NCBI RefSeq assembly: GCF_004323735.1
Contig: NZ_CP036455.1
Location: forward strand, 3,033,101-3,097,100
Direction of reading: 5' to 3'
DNA from: Streptomonospora litoralis
GTDB taxonomy: Bacteria > Actinomycetota > Actinomycetes > Streptosporangiales > Streptosporangiaceae
Length of the DNA stretch: 64,000 nucleotides
Part shown: in pieces, positions 27,057 through 34,561 of the stretch
How positions within the stretch are numbered: position 1 is the first letter of the stretch
Layout: each line of letters starts with the position of its first letter
Made by a program: the position numbers and the translations under genes
Notes under the pieces: model-generated
The model's input: the letters and a program-made list of their open reading frames with translations, nothing else
Databases searched by the model: none
What the model was told of the DNA's origin: nothing

Positions 27057-27974
27057 CTACTTGCCGCCGACGCCCATAAGGCCGCTGACCAGGGATCGGC
27101 GGGCGATCAGGTAGACGATGAACAGCGGGACCGTCGCCAGCACGACCGCGGCCAGCAGGCCGGGGATGTCGGTGCGGTAGGTCCCCTGGAACTCGTACAG
27201 GCCCAGCGTGATCACCCGGTTCTCGGCGGACTGGGTGAGGATCAGCGGGAACAGGAACCCGTTCCACGCCTGCAGCGCGGCGTAGACCGCCACGGTGCTG
27301 ATGCCCGACCGCGACAGCGGCACGACGAGCTGGATGAACGTGCGCCCCGGCCCGGCGCCGTCCAGCGACATCGCCTCGTACAGCTCGTCGGAGATGTCTC
27401 GCATGGACCCCGTCAGGATGAGGATGCACACCGGCAGCGCGAACGCGGCGGTGGGCAGCACGATCGCGATCAGCGAGTCGTACAGCCCCATCTGGATGAT
27501 GATCAGATAGACGGGGACGATCACCGCCTGGTTGGGAATGGCCAGCCCCAGCAGGAAGACCCGGAACGTGGAGTCGCTCAGCCAGCTGCGGTTGCGCACG
27601 ATGGCGTAGCCGGCGGTCACCGCGAGCCCGACGACCAGGGCCACCACACCCACGGTCACCAGCGCCGTGTTCCAGATGAACCCGAGCAGCCCGTTCTGGA
27701 CCGCGTTGACGTAGTTGTCCAGCGTCGGGTCGTCGGGGATGGCCAGCGGGCCCGCCGAGCGGTACTCCTCGGTCTGCTGGAAGGTGGCCACCAGCAGCGC
27801 GTAGATCGGGACTCCGACGACCAGGAACCAGACGAAGGCGCCCAGTCCGGCGACCAGGTTGGGGCGGTGCCGCCAGCTGCGCAGTCCGATGCGCTTGGCG
27901 GGCCGCCGCCGCCCAGTGCCGGGTCCGGGGGTCCGTGCGTGTTGGCCGGCGCGCGCCGGCGACGTCGCGGTCAC
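27057..27974 (-). CDS. CUT1 ABC sugar permease, MalG type
   Basis: This 305-residue permease has an N-terminal basic region, six predicted helices and EAA motif DELYEAMSLDGAGPGRTFIQ near residue 200, with a C-terminal SLVSGLMGVGGK. Its GTG overlaps the previous permease stop by four bases. GH3 follows after an 81-bp gap. The substrate is probably a beta-linked disaccharide or xylo-oligosaccharide, judged from the GH3 partner. Confidence 0.9.
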   Translation of the reverse strand: MTATSPARAGQHARTPGPGTGRRRPAKRIGLRSWRHRPNLVAGLGAFVWFLVVGVPIYALLVATFQQTEEYRSAGPLAIPDDPTLDNYVNAVQNGLLGFIWNTALVTVGVVALVVGLAVTAGYAIVRNRSWLSDSTFRVFLLGLAIPNQAVIVPVYLIIIQMGLYDSLIAIVLPTAAFALPVCILILTGSMRDISDELYEAMSLDGAGPGRTFIQLVVPLSRSGISTVAVYAALQAWNGFLFPLILTQSAENRVITLGLYEFQGTYRTDIPGLLAAVVLATVPLFIVYLIARRSLVSGLMGVGGK

Positions 27975-28939
27975 ATTCCCTCCCGGGTGCTGCGCATCTT
28001 GCCGAATCCGGTGAAGCGCACCATCAGCAGCGAGGCGAGGGTCGCGAAGGCCACCAGCACGCAGGCCACGGCGCTCGCGTAGCCGAACTGGTAGTTCTGG
28101 AATCCGGCTTCGTACATCAGGTACGGCACGATGGTGGTGGCGTGTCCGGGGCCGCCGCCGGTGATGATCAGCACCGTGTCGAAGTAGGTCAGCGATCCCA
28201 CGACCATCAGCACCGACGAGGTGGTGATGGTGTTGCGCAACTGCGGCAGCGTGATGTGCCAGAACGCGCGGTAGCGCCCGGCGCCGTCGATCTCGGCCGC
28301 CTGGTACAGCGACTCGGGGATCTGCCTGGCCCCGCCCTGGTACAGCAGGGTGTGCAGCGGGATGAACTGCCAGGCGCTGACGAACAGGATCACGCCGAAT
28401 GCGCCGGTCTCACTGCTCAGGAAGTCGAGGCCGGGCATTCCGATCAGCGGGCCGATGGTGGTGAGCGGACCGAAGTTGGGGTCCAGCAGCGCCCGCCAGA
28501 TGATGGCGATGGCGGCCGAGGACAGCAGCAGCGGCACGAAGAAGATCGCCGAGAGCACGGCCCGGTTGCGCTGCCTCCCGGAGGCCCACACCCCCAGCAG
28601 CAGCGCGATGGGCGTCTGCAGCGCCCAACTGCCGCCGGTCAGGATCAGCGTCAGCAGGATGGCCCGGTGCGCGACAGGATCGCCGACCAGCCGGATCCAG
28701 TTGCTGAGTCCGGTGAACTGGGGAACGCCCAGTCCGCCCCAGGTGGTCAGCGACAGGTAGACCACCAGCACCATGGGCAGCACGGCGAATACGCTGAAGA
28801 ACAAGATCGCGGGGAGCCCCCACCAGGCGCTCGGGCGCCCGACGCGCGGCCCGGGGCGCGCACCGCCGCTCGCGGCGGTGCGCGCCCGGGACCGGGTCTG
28901 CGCCTTGCGGCCGTCCCGGTTGGGTGAAACAACACTCAC
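27971..28939 (-). CDS. CUT1 ABC sugar permease, MalF type
   Basis: This 322-residue permease has an Arg/Ala/Gly-rich cytoplasmic N-terminus (about 35 residues), six predicted helices and EAA motif ESLYQAAEIDGAGRYRAFWH. The GTG at 28939 overlaps the binding-protein stop by four bases, giving strict coupling. The importer again has no ATPase gene, so a shared MsiK-type ATPase is inferred. Confidence 0.9.
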   Translation of the reverse strand: MSVVSPNRDGRKAQTRSRARTAASGGARPGPRVGRPSAWWGLPAILFFSVFAVLPMVLVVYLSLTTWGGLGVPQFTGLSNWIRLVGDPVAHRAILLTLILTGGSWALQTPIALLLGVWASGRQRNRAVLSAIFFVPLLLSSAAIAIIWRALLDPNFGPLTTIGPLIGMPGLDFLSSETGAFGVILFVSAWQFIPLHTLLYQGGARQIPESLYQAAEIDGAGRYRAFWHITLPQLRNTITTSSVLMVVGSLTYFDTVLIITGGGPGHATTIVPYLMYEAGFQNYQFGYASAVACVLVAFATLASLLMVRFTGFGKMRSTREGM

Positions 28940-30219
28940 TGCAGGGCCGCCACGTTGTCGACGAACTCCTCGGGAGTGACCTGCTGGTTGAACAGCTTCT
29001 CGATCTCGGTGACCATCGGCTCGGCGACCGACCGCGGCAGCGCCTGGTCCCAGGAGAGCTGGAAGGTGGGCGCGTCGCGGACCATCGCGTACTGGAACCG
29101 CGCGAAGTCGGGGTTGGGCGCCTCGTCCAGCATCTCCTCGGCACCGGTCGTGGTCGGGACCTCGCCGTTCTCGACCATGTCCTTGACGTATTCGTCGCTG
29201 TAGGTCTGCTTCAGGAACTCCACCGCCGCGTCGGTGTCGCCGTCGTCGGTGATGGAGAAGTAGTTGGTCGGGTTGCCGACCACGGCTTGCGCGTTGCCCT
29301 CTCCGTCGGGCATCGCAGGGAAGGCGACATAGCCCAGGTCGTTCTTGGCGAACTCGGGTGCGTCCGCCAGCTGCGTGGAGAACTCCCAGGAGCCCATCAG
29401 GTGCATGGCCGCCTGGCCGTCTGCCAGCAGGGCCGAAGCCGAGCCGTCGGCCGCGGAGACCGAGGCGTAGCTGTCGCCGAAGGCACCGTTCTTCACCATG
29501 TCCTGGATGATCTGGGCCGCTTCCAGGATGGCCGGGTCCTTCCAGCCGGCGGAGTCGCCGTTCGCGATCTGCTGGAACACGTCGTGCCCGCCGATGCGAG
29601 CGACCAGGTACTCCATCCACATCAGGTCGGCCCAGGGGGTCGCGCCGCCCAGCGCGAAGGGGGTGACGCCCTCCTCCTTGAAGGTGTCGATCAGGTTCTG
29701 GATGTCCTCCCAGGTCTCGGGCGGCTCGACGCCCGCCTCTTCGAACACCTTCTCGTTGTAGAAGATCATCTTCGGCTGCGTGCCGCGCAGCGGGATGCCG
29801 TACTGGGTGTCGTTGATCTTGCCGGCTTCGAGGATGGAGGGGATGAAGGCGTCCTGCATCTCCGGGTTCTCCTGCAGCGTCGCGCCCAGTGGCAAGAGCA
29901 TCTCCTGCTCGACGTAGGGCTCGATGCTGCCGCCGCCCCAGTTGAAGAACATGTCCGGGGCCTGCCCCGACCCCATGACCGTGCGGAGCTTGTCCTCATA
30001 GCCGTCCGGCGCAACCTGGTTCATCGCGGCCGTGGCCTCGTTGTTCTGGTTGAACCGCTCGACGGCGTTCTCCTGCACGACGGCGAGGGAGTCCTGGTAC
30101 ATCATGATGTTCATCTCGCCGTCGCCCGAGTCCTGCGACCCGGCGTCGCCTCCGCAGGCGGTGGCTGTGAACAGGAGCAGCGCGAGTGCGCCAGCGGCGC
30201 CGGCCCTGTGGGGAATCAT
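28936..30219 (-). CDS. CUT1 sugar-binding lipoprotein
   Basis: This 427-residue family-1 binding protein has signal peptide AGALALLLFTATAC with the lipobox Cys near residue 20, then GGDAGSQDSGDGE linker. The core includes FNQNNEATAAMNQVAP and VFEEAGVEPPETWEDIQ, typical of xylobiose/cellobiose-type binders such as BxlE. The ATG at 30219 follows AAGGA by eight bases. It is first in the operon and divergent from the LacI gene at 30372. Confidence 0.88.
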   Translation of the reverse strand: MIPHRAGAAGALALLLFTATACGGDAGSQDSGDGEMNIMMYQDSLAVVQENAVERFNQNNEATAAMNQVAPDGYEDKLRTVMGSGQAPDMFFNWGGGSIEPYVEQEMLLPLGATLQENPEMQDAFIPSILEAGKINDTQYGIPLRGTQPKMIFYNEKVFEEAGVEPPETWEDIQNLIDTFKEEGVTPFALGGATPWADLMWMEYLVARIGGHDVFQQIANGDSAGWKDPAILEAAQIIQDMVKNGAFGDSYASVSAADGSASALLADGQAAMHLMGSWEFSTQLADAPEFAKNDLGYVAFPAMPDGEGNAQAVVGNPTNYFSITDDGDTDAAVEFLKQTYSDEYVKDMVENGEVPTTTGAEEMLDEAPNPDFARFQYAMVRDAPTFQLSWDQALPRSVAEPMVTEIEKLFNQQVTPEEFVDNVAALQ

Positions 30220-30229
30220 GGCTACGTCC

Positions 30230-30302
30230 TTATCGAAACTATCGGACACGTTATCGCAATGCGTGCTGCCAGAATCTACGGTGCTGCCACAAACAGCGTC
30301 AA
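30230..30302 (-). promoter_or_regulatory. Promoter and BxlR-like operator of the CUT1/GH3 operon
   Basis: On the reverse strand TTGACG (30302-30297), an 18-bp spacer and TAGATT (30278-30273) form a good promoter. Downstream lies CGAAACTATCG (30234-30244), an imperfect form of the CGAAA-N-TTTCG palindrome that I recall for Streptomyces BxlR; it is part of TTATCGAAACTA. The adjacent LacI-family protein is the likely ligand. Confidence 0.6.
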
Positions 30303-30357
30303 CACTCCACGAGAAGTTCGTCACCCTCCCCCCGCGTAGTCACCCGGGGATGACCAG

Positions 30358-30363
30358 TAAAAT
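30358..30363 (+). promoter_or_regulatory. -10 TAAAAT of the LacI regulator gene
   Basis: TAAAAT ends eight bases before the GTG at 30372, and there is no ribosome site, so a leaderless or near-leaderless mRNA is likely. Confidence 0.45.
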
Positions 30364-30371
30364 GCGGGCTT

Positions 30372-31421
30372 GTGACAGCAGAACCCGCACCGCTCTCCCA
30401 AGGCCCCGCCGGATCGGAACCCGTGACGATCTCGAAAATTGCGGAGGCCGCGGGGGTGTCCGTGCCGACGGTGTCCAAGGTCCTCAACGGCCGCGCCGAC
30501 GTCGCGCCCGAAACCCGGGCGCGCGTCGAGGAGCTCATCCACCGGCACGGCTACCGCCGTCGCCGCGGACCCGGCGCCGGGCGCTCCCCGACCATCGACC
30601 TGGTCTTCCACGAACTGGACAGCGCCTGGGCGATCGAGGTCATCCGCGGCGTGGAGCGCATCGCCCGCGCCGAGGGCCTCAGCGTCGTGCTCTCGGAGTC
30701 CGGCGGCGAGCGTGCACCGCGGGACGCCTGGGTCGAGGCCGTACTCGGCCGACAGTCCACCGCGGCGATCCTGGTCTTCTCCGATCTGGCCCCCGACCAG
30801 CGGGCGCGGCTGACCGCGCGCAGCATCCCCTTCGTCGTGGTCGACCCCACCGGCGACACCGACGAGGACCTGCCCTCGATCGGCTCGGCCAATTGGAACG
30901 GCGGCCTCGTCGCCACCCGCCACCTGATCGAACTGGGCCACCGGCGCATCGCCGTGATCGGCGGTCCCGTCGACGTGCTGTGCAGCCGTGCCCGGATCGA
31001 CGGCTACCGCTCGGCGCTGGATGCGGCCGGGCTGCCGATCGACCCGGACCTGATCCGCACCGGCGACTTCCACATCGAGGGCGGCCACGGGCACGGCCGC
31101 GACCTGCTCACCTCGCCCGACCCGCCCACCGCCGTCTTCGCGGGCAGCGACCTGCAGGCGATGGGCCTCTACGAGGCGGCACGCGAGCTGGGAGTGCGCA
31201 TTCCCGAGGACCTCAGCGTCGTGGGCTACGACGATCTGCCCGTTGCGCGCTGGGTCGGGCCGCCGCTGACGACGGTGCGCCAGCCGCTGACCGAGATGGC
31301 CGAGGAGGCGACGCGGCTCGCGCTCATGCTCAGCCGCGGCCAGCAGCCGCCCAACCTGCGTCTGGATCTGGCGACCAACCTCGTCGTGCGGCACAGCACG
31401 GCCGCGCCGAGGAGCCGCTGA
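30372..31421 (+). CDS. LacI-family repressor, BxlR-like
   Basis: This 349-residue protein has a LacI helix-turn-helix (TISKIAEAAGVSVPTVSKVL at residues 19-38) and hinge, then a sugar-binding core ending in DDLPVARWVGPPLTTVRQP. Divergent from the CUT1/GH3 operon, it most likely represses it and is released by an oligosaccharide. The GTG at 30372 lacks a ribosome site but follows TAAAAT. A strong terminator begins at the stop codon. Confidence 0.9.
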   Translation: MTAEPAPLSQGPAGSEPVTISKIAEAAGVSVPTVSKVLNGRADVAPETRARVEELIHRHGYRRRRGPGAGRSPTIDLVFHELDSAWAIEVIRGVERIARAEGLSVVLSESGGERAPRDAWVEAVLGRQSTAAILVFSDLAPDQRARLTARSIPFVVVDPTGDTDEDLPSIGSANWNGGLVATRHLIELGHRRIAVIGGPVDVLCSRARIDGYRSALDAAGLPIDPDLIRTGDFHIEGGHGHGRDLLTSPDPPTAVFAGSDLQAMGLYEAARELGVRIPEDLSVVGYDDLPVARWVGPPLTTVRQPLTEMAEEATRLALMLSRGQQPPNLRLDLATNLVVRHSTAAPRSR

Positions 31422-31470
31422 GCCTTCGCTGCGGTCGGCGCGAAAGGCAGCGCCGACCGCAGCGAGGGCT
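31421..31470 (+). terminator. Strong hairpin terminator of the LacI gene
   Basis: Twenty-one-base arms (31421-31441 and 31450-31470) pair with a single G-T, around an eight-base loop, starting in the stop codon. Confidence 0.8.
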
Positions 31471-31498
31471 TGGCGGTATCGGGGGTGGTCCGGACATG

Positions 31499-31535
31499 GA
31501 CGAGGGGCGGGACCGCAGCCGTCCCGCCCCTCGTC
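31499..31535. terminator. Second perfect hairpin
   Basis: GACGAGGGGCGGGAC (31499-31513) and its exact complement (31521-31535) enclose a seven-base loop, 28 bp beyond the first terminator. It may terminate transcripts arriving from the right, from the promoter at 32441-32469. Confidence 0.7.
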
Positions 31536-31596
31536 GCGGCAGCGCCCTTAAGGGGCGGAAAGGCGCCGCATCCGGAAAAGCCCGCAGGCGCGCACC

Positions 31597-31620
31597 GGGA
31601 GCGAAGTTTTCGACGCTCCC
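31597..31620. repeat. Split CelR-like palindrome with inner CGAA/TTCG
   Basis: GGGAGCG and CGCTCCC, the two halves of the CelR box, are separated by ten bases that contain CGAAGTTTTCG overlapping the arm. It could be a hairpin or a composite operator. Confidence 0.35.
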
Positions 31621-31635
31621 CCGCGGCGGTGCCGG

Positions 31636-31687
31636 CCTGGGACCGGCCGCACGAGGCCGCAGTGATGTGAATGCGGCCGGTCCCAGG
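31636..31687. repeat. Third perfect hairpin in the gene-free block
   Basis: CCTGGGACCGGCCGCA and its exact complement (31672-31687) flank a 20-base loop. The stretch 31422-32649 otherwise holds no gene I can recognise beyond the remnant at 32196-32360. Confidence 0.6.
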
Positions 31688-32195
31688 GATCATCGGGGTG
31701 GCCCCCGTCGGCGCGGTCGCCCTCGGGCGGCCGGGGCCGCGTCGGGGCGGTGCGCGCCGAGGCGCGGGGGCACAGGCGTGTCCGGGCGCAGGGGACCCGC
31801 CCGGAACCGCCTGCCGGAGACGGGGTGGAGCCCAGGCCGGCGCGTCCGGGCTCGTACCGTTCTCCGTTGCCCCCGCACGTGCGGCGTGCCACCGGGCGGT
31901 AGGCAGGGGTATGCAGGACAGTCGGGGGTTGCGAGGCCCGATGCGTACCGGGACGCCCCGCGGCGCGCGCGGTGGGCCGAGCGCCCGCGCCCGCGGCGCC
32001 GCCGCGGCGCGTGCCTGCACCTCGGCGGTGCCGCGCACGACTCGTTTCGCACATCGCGGTTCCTCGCAGTCGTCGTTCGGTGGCCGAGAGTCCCGTTCGC
32101 AGGACGCACGCGGTCGGTTCGCGCAGCGGTGGTTCGGCCGGGTGCGGCCGCGGGGTGCCGCCGCGCGTTGCGGCGCGCGAGTCGGCGGGACCCGC

Positions 32196-32360
32196 TCAGG
32201 CGGGACGGCCCAGCGGTGGACGGCAGGGGACCGCGTCACCCTGCCCTGCGGCCGGGGTGGTACGGGGCGGTTGCGCAGCACGAGCGGCGGCCGGGTGGAT
32301 CTGTACCGCGAAGGCGGGCGAAGCGGCCACGAGGCTGCGTCGACGAGGGGGTCGAGCCAT
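32196..32360 (-). pseudogene. Candidate remnant of a secreted protein gene behind a CelR box
   Basis: A 54-codon frame starts at an ATG with GGAAGGGAG eight bases upstream and encodes an N-terminus like the start of a signal peptide (MARPPRRRSLVAAS), but the hydrophobic core is missing and the rest is Pro/Ala-rich. With the promoter and CelR-type box just upstream, I read this as the surviving 5' end of a lost secreted hydrolase. Downstream sequence to 31690 shows no recognisable catalytic domain in any frame. It could also be a leader peptide. Confidence 0.35.
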
Positions 32361-32416
32361 GGCGGGTGCTCCCTTCCTGTCGTACACGTCCGAAAATCGG
32401 CCACCTACGCTCCGCT

Positions 32417-32469
32417 TGGGAGCGCTCCCATGCAGTGACGAATGTAACACGGTCGCAACGGGAGACCAA
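32417..32469 (-). promoter_or_regulatory. Promoter with second perfect CelR/CebR box
   Basis: On the reverse strand TTGGTC (32469-32464), a 17-bp spacer and TACATT (32446-32441) are followed by TGGGAGCGCTCCCA at 32430-32417, directly after the expected start site. The geometry matches the box at 18178-18191. The downstream unit is the remnant at 32360. Confidence 0.7.
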
Positions 32470-32649
32470 GAGGTCACATACCGAAATAATCCCGAAACCG
32501 GAAAACCGCACTTCAGATCGCTGGCGGGAGGTGTCGGAGCACCTGCGGACACGACGCGGATGCCCGGCTCCCCCGAGGCACCCCCGCCCGAACCGCATGC
32601 GACACCGCCGCCCCCGGCGAACCCGAGGGCCCTGTTTCGAAAGGAGAGC

Positions 32650-33663
32650 TCAGGGCGCCGGCGCGGTGCTGCCGCGCGGCACCAGTTCGCCCGGCGAGGT
32701 TCCGACTCGGCGTGCGGGGCCGCCGGCGACCGCGTCGAGCAGCAGCGCCGCCGCCAGTCGGCCGTGTTCGGGCAGATCGCGGCTGACCGTCGTCAGCGCG
32801 GGCCGCACGACCTGGCACAACGGGGAGTCGTCCCAGGCCACGATGGACAACCGCCCGGGAACCGGCACCCGCAACTCCTGTGCCACGCCCAGCCCCGCTA
32901 CCGCCATCAGGTCGTTGTCGAAGATCAGCGCGGTCGGCGGTTCGGTGCCGATGAGCAGGTCGCGGGCGGCCTGTGCGCCGCTGTCACCGGTGTAGTCGGT
33001 GTGCACGATACGCGGCGGCTCCAGGCCGTGCTCGCGCGCGGCCGCGCCGAGCGCCGCGGTGCGCACCCGGGTGTGCACCAGGTAGTCGGGGCCGGCGACG
33101 TGTCCGATACGGCGGTGCCCGAGTCGGGCCAGGTGCCCGAGGGCCGTGCGCATGCAGCCGCCGTCGTCGGACCACACGCACGGCAGTCCGCCGGTGTGCT
33201 CCGGACCGCCGACGACCACCGCCGGCAGGCCCATCTCGGTCAGCGCGGCGAGCCGCGGGTCGTCGTGGCGCAGGTCCACCAGCAGCACGCCGTCGACCCG
33301 GCGCTCGGCGAACCACCGCTTGTAGGTGGTCAGCTCCGGGGAGGTCTCGTCGACCGACTGCAGCATCAGCGCCGTGTCACCGTCGGCCAGCTCCTCCTGG
33401 ATCCCGGCGATGAAGCGCATGAAGAACGTCTCGACGCCCAGCACCAGGGCCGGCCGGTCGATGATCAGGCCGATGGCGCCCGCGCGCCCGTCGGAGAGGG
33501 CGCGCGCGGCGCTGCTGGGTGCCCAGCCCAGCTGGCCGGCGATCTGCAGGATGCGGCTGCGAGTGGTGTCGGAGACGCCCGGGCGGCCGTTAAGCGCACA
33601 CGAGACCGCGCCTTTGGAAACCCCCGCCGTCCTCGCGATATCGACGATAGTCGGGCGCCTCAT
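32650..33663 (-). CDS. LacI-family transcriptional regulator
   Basis: This 337-residue protein has helix-turn-helix TIVDIARTAGVSKGAVSCAL at residues 5-24, the hinge SSAARALSDGRAGAIGLII and a periplasmic-binding-like core ending SIVAWDDSPLCQVVRPALTT. It is divergent from the wrecked GH10 xylanase gene and so probably controlled it. It may or may not be the protein that reads the CelR boxes; its recognition helix differs from what I recall of CelR. No clear ribosome site was seen before the ATG at 33663. Confidence 0.88.
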   Translation of the reverse strand: MRRPTIVDIARTAGVSKGAVSCALNGRPGVSDTTRSRILQIAGQLGWAPSSAARALSDGRAGAIGLIIDRPALVLGVETFFMRFIAGIQEELADGDTALMLQSVDETSPELTTYKRWFAERRVDGVLLVDLRHDDPRLAALTEMGLPAVVVGGPEHTGGLPCVWSDDGGCMRTALGHLARLGHRRIGHVAGPDYLVHTRVRTAALGAAAREHGLEPPRIVHTDYTGDSGAQAARDLLIGTEPPTALIFDNDLMAVAGLGVAQELRVPVPGRLSIVAWDDSPLCQVVRPALTTVSRDLPEHGRLAAALLLDAVAGGPARRVGTSPGELVPRGSTAPAP

Positions 33664-33852
33664 CGTCTTCCCCCCGCCTGTGAGCGCGCCACCGCACAGA
33701 ACGCAAACCTACCACCTGCGATCGCCCGGACTCCGGGCGCTCCCGGTTGAGAGCAGGTCAGCGGGGGTATACCGAGTGGCGGCGGGGAAACCGCACGCGG
33801 TTCGGGGCGCCGGACACCCCTCCGCCCCGGACCGGACCGAAAGAGGCGCCCA

Positions 33853-34385
33853 ATGGTCGATCCCCGTCCCCGCCGATCACGCCTGCGCGCCGCGGCGATC
33901 GCCGGCAGCGCGGTGCTGGTGTTCGCGTTGGCCGTGGTCGCCGTGCGGGCGGCGGCCGGGCACACCCAGGCCGGAGGCGTCCCGCTGCGCGACCTCGCCG
34001 CCGAGCGCGGCATCCGGATCGGCGCTGCCGTCGATCCCGTTCTGCTGGAGGACCACCGCGCCTATCGCGCGCTCGTCGCCGAACAGTACGGCTCGATGAC
34101 GGCGGAGAACGTGATGAAGTGGGACACGCTGCAGCCCGAGTTCGGGAGCTTCGATTTCTCCGCCGCCGAGACCCTGCTGGAGTTCGCCGACCGGAACGGC
34201 CAGCGCATGCGGGGGCACACGCTGCTCTGGCACAACCAGAACCCGCGGTGGCTGGCGGAGGGCGAGTTCAGTGCCGCGGAGCTGCGCGAGGTCATGCACG
34301 ACCACATCGACACCGTGGTCGGCGACCGCTTCAAGGGGCCGCGAACATCCGCCGGTTCACCGACCTGGGGCTGGAGGTGACCGTG
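33853..34385 (+). pseudogene. GH10 endo-xylanase, 5' fragment with internal deletion
   Basis: The N-terminus has a signal-anchor/signal peptide (RLRAAAIAGSAVLVFALAVV) and then a clear GH10 start: IGAAVDPVLL, EQYGSMTAENVMKWDTLQP and GHTLLWHNQNPRWL. After TVVGDRFKG (near 34337) the frame shifts into the later GH10 segment ANIRRFTDLGLEVTV (34341-34385). About 100 residues are therefore missing, including the acid/base Glu in the WDVVNE motif. The in-frame stop at 34378-34380 ends the first frame. The gene is then cut by IS607-type sequence. It cannot be functional. Confidence 0.85.
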
Positions 34386-34561
34386 CCGCCTCGGGGCGGT
34401 CGCTGGTGGTACTCGACGATAGCGAGGTCGATGACGATCTGGTGCGCGACATAACCGAGGTGCTGACGTCGATGTGCGCCCGGCTGTATGGGAAACGGTC
34501 GGCGGGGAAACGCGCCGCCCAGGGGGTGGCCGCCGCAACACGGAAGGAGGGCCCGGCGTGA
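34385..34561 (+). pseudogene. IS607-type serine recombinase tnpA, 3' remnant
   Basis: Fifty-eight codons match the C-terminus of IS607-family TnpA: AASGRSLVVLDDSEVDDDLV followed by DITEVLTSMCARLYGKRSA. The catalytic serine N-terminal domain is absent; sequence upstream is GH10. The stop codon overlaps the GTG of tnpB (GTGA at 34558), the usual coupled arrangement in this family. The element therefore lost its left end and cannot mobilise itself. Confidence 0.8.

Noticed and set aside
31226-32404. Long reverse-strand open frame between the two LacI genes
   Set aside because: It overlaps the LacI gene in antisense, spans three hairpins and has no recognisable domain. Such frames are expected at this G+C.
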